35,327 nt of DNA, from positions 1-35,327 of the forward strand of contig CACXFM010000259.1 of the NCBI GenBank assembly GCA_902766955.1, read 5' to 3'. Position numbers and translations under genes: made by a program. This stretch comes from an uncultured Lachnospiraceae bacterium. GTDB taxonomy: Bacteria > Bacillota > Clostridia > Lachnospirales > Lachnospiraceae. The notes beneath the pieces were generated by a model, which saw only the letters and a program-made list of their open reading frames with translations, made no database searches and was not told the origin of the DNA. Position 1 is the stretch's first letter, and each line of letters starts with the position of its first letter. Below are positions 31,290 through 35,327 of the stretch, one piece after another.

Positions 31290-32741
31290 TTATCCGATGA
31301 CGTCTCCCACCTGGGCATTGTAGTCCTCGGGCTTGTCGCTGCTTGAACTGGAACTCCTCACATCCACGTACTGGTTGAGGAATTTCACGTTCTTCTGCTC
31401 GGTCTTGTTCATCTTTCCGTAGACATCATTCTGATCGTCGTACTTTTCTTCATACCAGCTGAAGTTTCTGAAGAACTTCAGAATCTCGGGAGTTTTGAAG
31501 ATATAGCCGTGTCTGGCGTAGATTTCGTTGATGCCCTGCCGCAGGTTATCCCAGCTCTTGCCGGAGATATCGTCCTTCGTCAGAAGCCGGTCGCTGCTGT
31601 CCGGGAAGACCTGCGATACATTTCCGCTGCTCTCCTTCCGCGCCTCTTCCCGCGTCTCCTCTTCCTCATGCTGCGCCTGCGCTCCGCCGCCCGGAGTATT
31701 CACATAATCCTCCCAGTCAACGCCGCGGTATTCGAAGCGCGATTTCAGGGCCGTGCCGTCTTTCAGGGACGACTTCAGGTGCCGAACCGAATAGCCGTCA
31801 CTCCGCTCGCCGCTGACTTCAAAGGTAAAGGAATGCGTCATGAGAGACGTCGTGGAATAGGTCGGGTACATGTCCTCGCTCTCATTGAACATGGTCCAGC
31901 TCGAGTTTTCGTAAATCACGCGGTCATCTTCGCCCAGGCCCAGCAGGTCAAAGCCCGCTTCCATGCCGTCACCCGTATTTCCTTCGTTGTAAGAGACAAG
32001 CGGTTCATATTCCGGATGGGAATACATGTAGGAGTCATCCGCCCACAGAAGTTTCGTGGCCGTGCCGCCCTCACTGTCGGTTCTCACGAGCTTGTAGGCG
32101 ATATCGGAGCTGCCCCCGTCCGTCTTGCCGATCATATAGAGCTTGCGGAATGCATTTCCGTCATAGATATAATAGGTAAAGCTCGTCCCCGCTCCGTCCG
32201 CAAAGTAAGCATTGCCGAAGTCTTCCACCACGAAGCTCCTGCGGTTCTTGACGTCCATAAAGCCCGCGTTGATGCGCTGGAAAGAGACATTCATGGAACT
32301 GAAGAGCTCAAGCGTGCCGACATGGATAACGCCTGTCATGGACTCGTCCAGCGTGTACAGAGACGCATACATCGTCTCGGGAAAACGGCCGTTGTAATCC
32401 TGGCCGGAGGTGTCATCGGCCAGATACGTGACCAGCATCTCGGGCCTGCCGTCCGCATTCATATCAAGAACATCGGCGCTCACGAGCCCCTTCCGCTGAT
32501 CCCAGCAGAGCTTACACCCGGCGGTGCCGACCGCAATCTGGTCACTCGTGACCGTCTCATAGACATCCTCTCTGGAGGCATAGCCGTAGAGAGGCAGCAG
32601 TTCATATGTCAGATAATCATAAAAAAGTGCCTTATGTTCCCGCGCCACGTCATCCGCCGGTGCGGCGGAAACCGTCGCCGCGGCCGCAGTCCCGGCCAGA
32701 AGAGCAATCGTCATCACCGCACTGATCCACCGTTTTTTCAT
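31290..32741 (-). CDS. Secreted protein with C-terminal YARHG domain
   Basis: This 483-aa protein has a signal peptide (WISAVMTIALLAGTAAAATVSAA). An N-terminal part (about 30-330) has an EF-hand-like or FG-GAP-like stretch, VLDMNADGRPEMLVTY, and many aromatic residues. A Glu/Arg-rich linker (HEEEETREEARKE) leads to a YARHG domain at about 395-460, with INEIYARHGYIF (His411), FFRNFSWYEEKY and NKTEQKNVKFLNQY. YARHG is an extracellular domain of unknown function, common in Firmicutes. A Ser-rich tail follows. AGGAGG precedes the ATG at 32741. It is divergent from the alcohol dehydrogenase gene and convergent with the threonine aldolase pair. Confidence 0.9.
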   Translation of the reverse strand: MKKRWISAVMTIALLAGTAAAATVSAAPADDVAREHKALFYDYLTYELLPLYGYASREDVYETVTSDQIAVGTAGCKLCWDQRKGLVSADVLDMNADGRPEMLVTYLADDTSGQDYNGRFPETMYASLYTLDESMTGVIHVGTLELFSSMNVSFQRINAGFMDVKNRRSFVVEDFGNAYFADGAGTSFTYYIYDGNAFRKLYMIGKTDGGSSDIAYKLVRTDSEGGTATKLLWADDSYMYSHPEYEPLVSYNEGNTGDGMEAGFDLLGLGEDDRVIYENSSWTMFNESEDMYPTYSTTSLMTHSFTFEVSGERSDGYSVRHLKSSLKDGTALKSRFEYRGVDWEDYVNTPGGGAQAQHEEEETREEARKESSGNVSQVFPDSSDRLLTKDDISGKSWDNLRQGINEIYARHGYIFKTPEILKFFRNFSWYEEKYDDQNDVYGKMNKTEQKNVKFLNQYVDVRSSSSSSDKPEDYNAQVGDVIG

Positions 32742-32865
32742 GACATTTCCTCCTCCAAAGTTGCAATCGTTTATAAATCTGTACTCATAAGGGTATCATA
32801 TTCAGTCTGTTCTCACAACAGATAAGTGGCCGATTCGTAACATTTTCTTAACATTTCACACAGGA

Positions 32866-32894
32866 TTGCTCTTCTTCCGCACCCGCCTTATAAT
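32866..32894 (+). promoter_or_regulatory. Sigma-A promoter of the alcohol dehydrogenase gene
   Basis: TTGCTC (32866-32871), a 17-base spacer and perfect TATAAT (32889-32894) lie 44 bases before the ATG at 32938. The weak -35 next to a perfect -10 leaves room for activation. Confidence 0.65.
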
Positions 32895-32937
32895 GAATTA
32901 AATTCATATTTTTATCTTGAGAAAGAAGGGAATCAAT

Positions 32938-34125
32938 ATGTCGAATCAGTTTGAATTCTATGCTCCCACCCGTGTGATCTTCGGCCGCGATACAGAAAAA
33001 AAGGCCGGCTCTCTCCTTCGCGAATACGGAGCGCAGAGCGTCCTCCTGGTTTACGGCGGCAGAAGCGCCGAGGCCTCGGGCCTTCTTCAGACCGTCCGCG
33101 ACAGCCTTGAAGCAGAGGGAATCTCTTACGCGGAACTCGGCGGCGTCGTCCCGAATCCGCGGCTCTCAAAGGTTTATGAGGGCATCAGAGTGGGCCGCGA
33201 ACAGAAGACGGACTTCCTGGTCGGCATCGGCGGAGGCAGCGCCATCGACACCGCCAAAGCCATCGCCTACGGCCTCGCCAATCCGGAACATGACGTGTGG
33301 GATTTCTATACAAAGAAAGCAAACCCGTCGGCCTGTCTGCCCGTCGCCGCCATCCTCACGATCGCCGCGGCCGGCAGCGAGATGTCCGACAGCAGCGTGA
33401 TCACCAACGAAGAGACCGGCGAAAAGAAAGGCTGCAACACAAACTTAAGCCGCTGCCGCTTCGCCATCATGAACCCGGCGCTGACGCTGACCCTGCCGGA
33501 TTACCAGACCTGCTCCGGCGCGACGGATATCATGATGCACACGATGGAGCGCTATTTCACCAACAAGGGAAATATGCAGATGACCGACGTGATCGCGGAG
33601 GGGCTCATCCGCACGGTTATGGACAACGCGCTGATCCTGCACAAAGACCCGTCTGACTACGAGGCACGTGCCGAACTCATGTGGGCTTCCAGCCTCTCCC
33701 ACAACGGCCTCACCGGCTGCGGGAACGGCGGAAATGACTTCATGTCCCACAAGATCGAGCATGAGCTGGGCGGCATGTTTGACGTCACTCACGGCGCCGG
33801 CCTCGCCGCCGTCTGGGGCAGCTGGGCCAGATGCGTCTACAAAAACTGCCTGTCCCGCTTTGTCAAATTCGCGAAAAACGTGATGGGGATTGACGGAGAG
33901 GGAAAGACGGACGAGCAGATCGCCGAAGAAGGCATCGCTGCCATGGAGAATTACTTCCACAGCATCGGTATGCCCGTCAATATGAGGGAACTGGGCATTT
34001 CCCCGACAGATGAGCAGATTGAAGAGCTGACGGACAGATGCCTCGCGGCCTGCATGGGCTATACGGGCGCTGCAAAATCCCTCACCCGTGAGGATTTCCG
34101 CTCCATCTATCTCTCTGCCAGATAA
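32938..34125 (+). CDS. Iron-containing alcohol dehydrogenase, butanol dehydrogenase (BDH/YqhD) type
   Basis: This is a 395-aa cytosolic group III dehydrogenase, most like clostridial NAD(P)H-dependent butanol dehydrogenases and YqhD. It would reduce aldehydes to alcohols at the end of fermentation. The nucleotide-binding motif GIGGGSAIDTAKAIAYG is intact. The metal ligands are Asp197, His201, His271 and His285, in ATDIMMHTMERYF, NDFMSHKIEHELGG and FDVTHGAGLA. The start at 32938 follows AGAAGGG by seven bases; the longer frame to a TTG at 32917 includes that ribosome site and is rejected. It has its own promoter and is not grouped with an aldehyde dehydrogenase here. It is of a different branch from the fucO-like enzyme at 15752. 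Confidence 0.93.
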   Translation: MSNQFEFYAPTRVIFGRDTEKKAGSLLREYGAQSVLLVYGGRSAEASGLLQTVRDSLEAEGISYAELGGVVPNPRLSKVYEGIRVGREQKTDFLVGIGGGSAIDTAKAIAYGLANPEHDVWDFYTKKANPSACLPVAAILTIAAAGSEMSDSSVITNEETGEKKGCNTNLSRCRFAIMNPALTLTLPDYQTCSGATDIMMHTMERYFTNKGNMQMTDVIAEGLIRTVMDNALILHKDPSDYEARAELMWASSLSHNGLTGCGNGGNDFMSHKIEHELGGMFDVTHGAGLAAVWGSWARCVYKNCLSRFVKFAKNVMGIDGEGKTDEQIAEEGIAAMENYFHSIGMPVNMRELGISPTDEQIEELTDRCLAACMGYTGAAKSLTREDFRSIYLSAR

Positions 34126-34197
34126 GGCGGAATGCACTATGATTCACACTTTCATCACATAATATACACTGTTTTTTCGTTTTTTGCCTGTTTTCCC

Positions 34198-34226
34198 TTG
34201 CAGAGCTGTCGTGCAGATTATATAAT
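34198..34226 (+). promoter_or_regulatory. Sigma-A promoter of the 34338 gene
   Basis: TTGCAG (34198-34203), 17 bases, then TATAAT (34221-34226). The leader to the ATG at 34338 is about 105 bases. Confidence 0.75.
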
Positions 34227-34337
34227 TTATTCAGGTATTTATTACTTATGTATCACTTTTATCACAAATCGGCAGTTTTCCGGTTGCACCGAAACGGCAT
34301 AAGGAGATTGCCGCACGGCAGTAAGGGAGGGAACGCA

Positions 34338-34994
34338 ATGAACAAAACATGGAAAAAGATCCTGATGCCCCTGATCGGGCTTCTGGCTATGCTGATGATG
34401 ACATGCATGGTTCAGGCGAGACCGGGAACCGTTCCGGTCAGCAAGATTGACCACTTCTGGAATGAGTCGACAGGCGAGATGCAGCTCAGCTGGGCACAGG
34501 TTTCCGGCATGAATGGATCCAGAAAGTATTATTACAGACTCTATAACCGGAACGGGAAGATCGTCAGAACAGGCGTAGCGAATCAGAGATTTACCGACGG
34601 TACGGTTGGAACCACAATCAGAGTCAGCAACAACAGAACCATTTACGGTCTTTCTGTCCGCGGCAGAACCGGAAACAGCTACGGCGCATGGTCCGCAAAG
34701 AAATGGATGGTTCCGCAGCCGCAAATCTACAGTGTCACAAAAGTAAGAAGCGGTTCCGCTCTGAGATCGACTTTCAAATGGCGTCCCATCGCCGGAGCTT
34801 ATAAGGGCTACAGAGTCTATATGTCACGCAGCGCGAATTCCGGCTACTCGCTCCTCGGGACTACAACGGGCACTTCATGGACGAAAACACTGTCTGTCGG
34901 CACTTATTATTTCAGAATTCAGGCCGTCTGCACCAGCACGGCAGCAAGCCCGACAGGACATCTCTACACGAAGTATGTTGTATACCGGTATTAA
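34338..34994 (+). CDS. Small secreted protein with FN3-like repeats
   Basis: This is a 218-aa protein from the ATG at 34338, chosen for AGGGAGGG and the signal peptide (ILMPLIGLLAMLMMTCMVQA) that follows; the frame open to 34248 adds a non-signal extension. Two repeats of fibronectin III-like character are visible. The first runs from KIDHFWNESTGEMQLSW to GLSVRGRTGNSYGAWSAKKW. The second runs from TKVRSGSALRSTFKWRP to GTYYFRIQAV. It is rich in Arg, Tyr and Ser. The next gene encodes a protein of the same N-terminal style. The role is unknown; such repeats usually serve as extracellular spacers or binding units. Confidence 0.87.
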   Translation: MNKTWKKILMPLIGLLAMLMMTCMVQARPGTVPVSKIDHFWNESTGEMQLSWAQVSGMNGSRKYYYRLYNRNGKIVRTGVANQRFTDGTVGTTIRVSNNRTIYGLSVRGRTGNSYGAWSAKKWMVPQPQIYSVTKVRSGSALRSTFKWRPIAGAYKGYRVYMSRSANSGYSLLGTTTGTSWTKTLSVGTYYFRIQAVCTSTAASPTGHLYTKYVVYRY

Positions 34995-35014
34995 TAAGAT
35001 GATTGCATCACACA

Positions 35015-35044
35015 AAACGGGCATCCTCGGATGCCCGTTTTTTC
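35015..35044 (+). terminator. Rho-independent terminator of the 34338 gene
   Basis: AAACGGGCATCC (35015-35026) pairs with GGATGCCCGTTT (35029-35040), followed by TTTCTT. It is compact and strong, and its tail runs directly into the -35 of the next promoter. Confidence 0.92.
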
Positions 35045-35073
35045 TTGCCGTCCTCTCACCAGTGCGATATAAT
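35045..35073 (+). promoter_or_regulatory. Sigma-A promoter of the 35130 gene
   Basis: TTGCCG (35045-35050), 17 bases, TATAAT (35068-35073). It begins at the end of the terminator tail of the preceding gene. The expected leader is about 50 bases. Confidence 0.75.
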
Positions 35074-35129
35074 GTCATAAATTTGTAACATATATATATG
35101 ATTGACCAAAGAGGTCAGAAAGGAATCGG

Positions 35130-35327
35130 ATGAACAGACGAATCAGACAGATCCTTTTGCCGCTGACTCTTCTTGTGCTGCTCCTGGCATCGGCTCTTAC
35201 AGTTTCGGCGGCAGTAGACGAATCCCCCAAGCTCCGGCAGACCAGAGCTTATAACACGACTCTCATGATGGAGTGGGATTACGGTTTTCTGAACAACGAC
35301 AATGGTTTTACTCTGGTTGACCAGACA
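35130..35327 (+). CDS. Secreted protein, N-terminal part only (cut by window edge)
   Basis: This is 66 codons without a stop, open to the right edge. MNRRIRQILLPLTLLVLLLA and the following ASALTVSAAVDE form a textbook signal peptide. The start of the mature part (RQTRAYNTTLMMEWDYGFLN) has the strand-like pattern of an FN3-type domain and recalls the product of 34338-34994. AGAAAGGA lies five bases before the ATG. It has its own promoter at 35045-35073. Confidence 0.8.
   Translation, partial: MNRRIRQILLPLTLLVLLLASALTVSAAVDESPKLRQTRAYNTTLMMEWDYGFLNNDNGFTLVDQT

Noticed and set aside
30470..31318. Minus-strand ORF of 282 codons
   Set aside because: It lies over threonine aldolase and the TM1266-type gene, both with conserved residues and ribosome sites.
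31509..32825. Plus-strand ORF of 438 codons
   Set aside because: It is antisense to the YARHG-domain gene, which has a signal peptide and domain match; the composition (Arg, His, Val-rich) is typical of a shadow.

Overview
The window looks like chromosome of an anaerobic gut Clostridia, most likely Lachnospiraceae. The evidence is strong AGGAGG-type ribosome binding sites, secreted proteins built from Big/Ig-like, LRR_5 (BspA-like), MucBP, Cna_B-like and YARHG domains, two iron-containing alcohol dehydrogenases, a clostridial-type threonine aldolase and a TM1266-family hydrogenase-system regulator. I recognised 24 protein genes, one cut by the right edge. I saw no rRNA, tRNA or CRISPR array. 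All calls come from reading the sequence; no database search was possible.

Region 1 (1-15,250) is AT-richer and devoted to exported proteins, all on the minus strand. The left edge carries 23-24 bp spaced repeats like the end of an IS21-type element, and the first gene appears cut by it. Two paralogous small secreted proteins (938-1777 and 14156-14977) bracket a three-gene operon (14033 to 1934). It encodes a 2168-aa LRR protein, a short acidic LRR protein and a 1484-aa Ig-repeat protein. The two giants have different N-terminal arrays but the same C-terminal chassis: a putative Cys-His-Asp papain/C39-like peptidase, a beta-rich module, InlB-like repeats, a Cys-pair segment and Big domains. 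Three small secreted-protein genes share an upstream TTCTACAGA motif 17-18 bp before an AT-rich -10-like hexamer. A small XRE-type regulator gene lies beside one of them.

Region 2 (15,300-26,000) is GC-richer. After the XRE gene and a bidirectional terminator, seven closely spaced minus-strand genes run from thpR (25281) to a fucO-like dehydrogenase (15752). Between them lie a small secreted protein, a Big-repeat NlpC/CHAP-like protein, a repeat-rich MucBP/Cna_B-like surface protein, a family 5 solute-binding protein without lipobox, and a metallo-beta-lactamase-fold enzyme. A NUDIX hydrolase gene lies upstream, divergent from a class B J-domain gene that has a clean sigma-A promoter overlapped by a dyad.

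Region 3 (26,100-35,327) has mixed orientation. It holds the J-domain protein, a secreted coiled-coil protein, a GH5 glycanase with a CBM2-like domain, threonine aldolase plus TM1266 regulator, a YARHG-domain secreted protein, a butanol-dehydrogenase-like enzyme, and two small secreted proteins in tandem. Several promoters and terminators are clear here. The general picture is a surface and secretome-rich region interspersed with ordinary fermentative metabolism genes.
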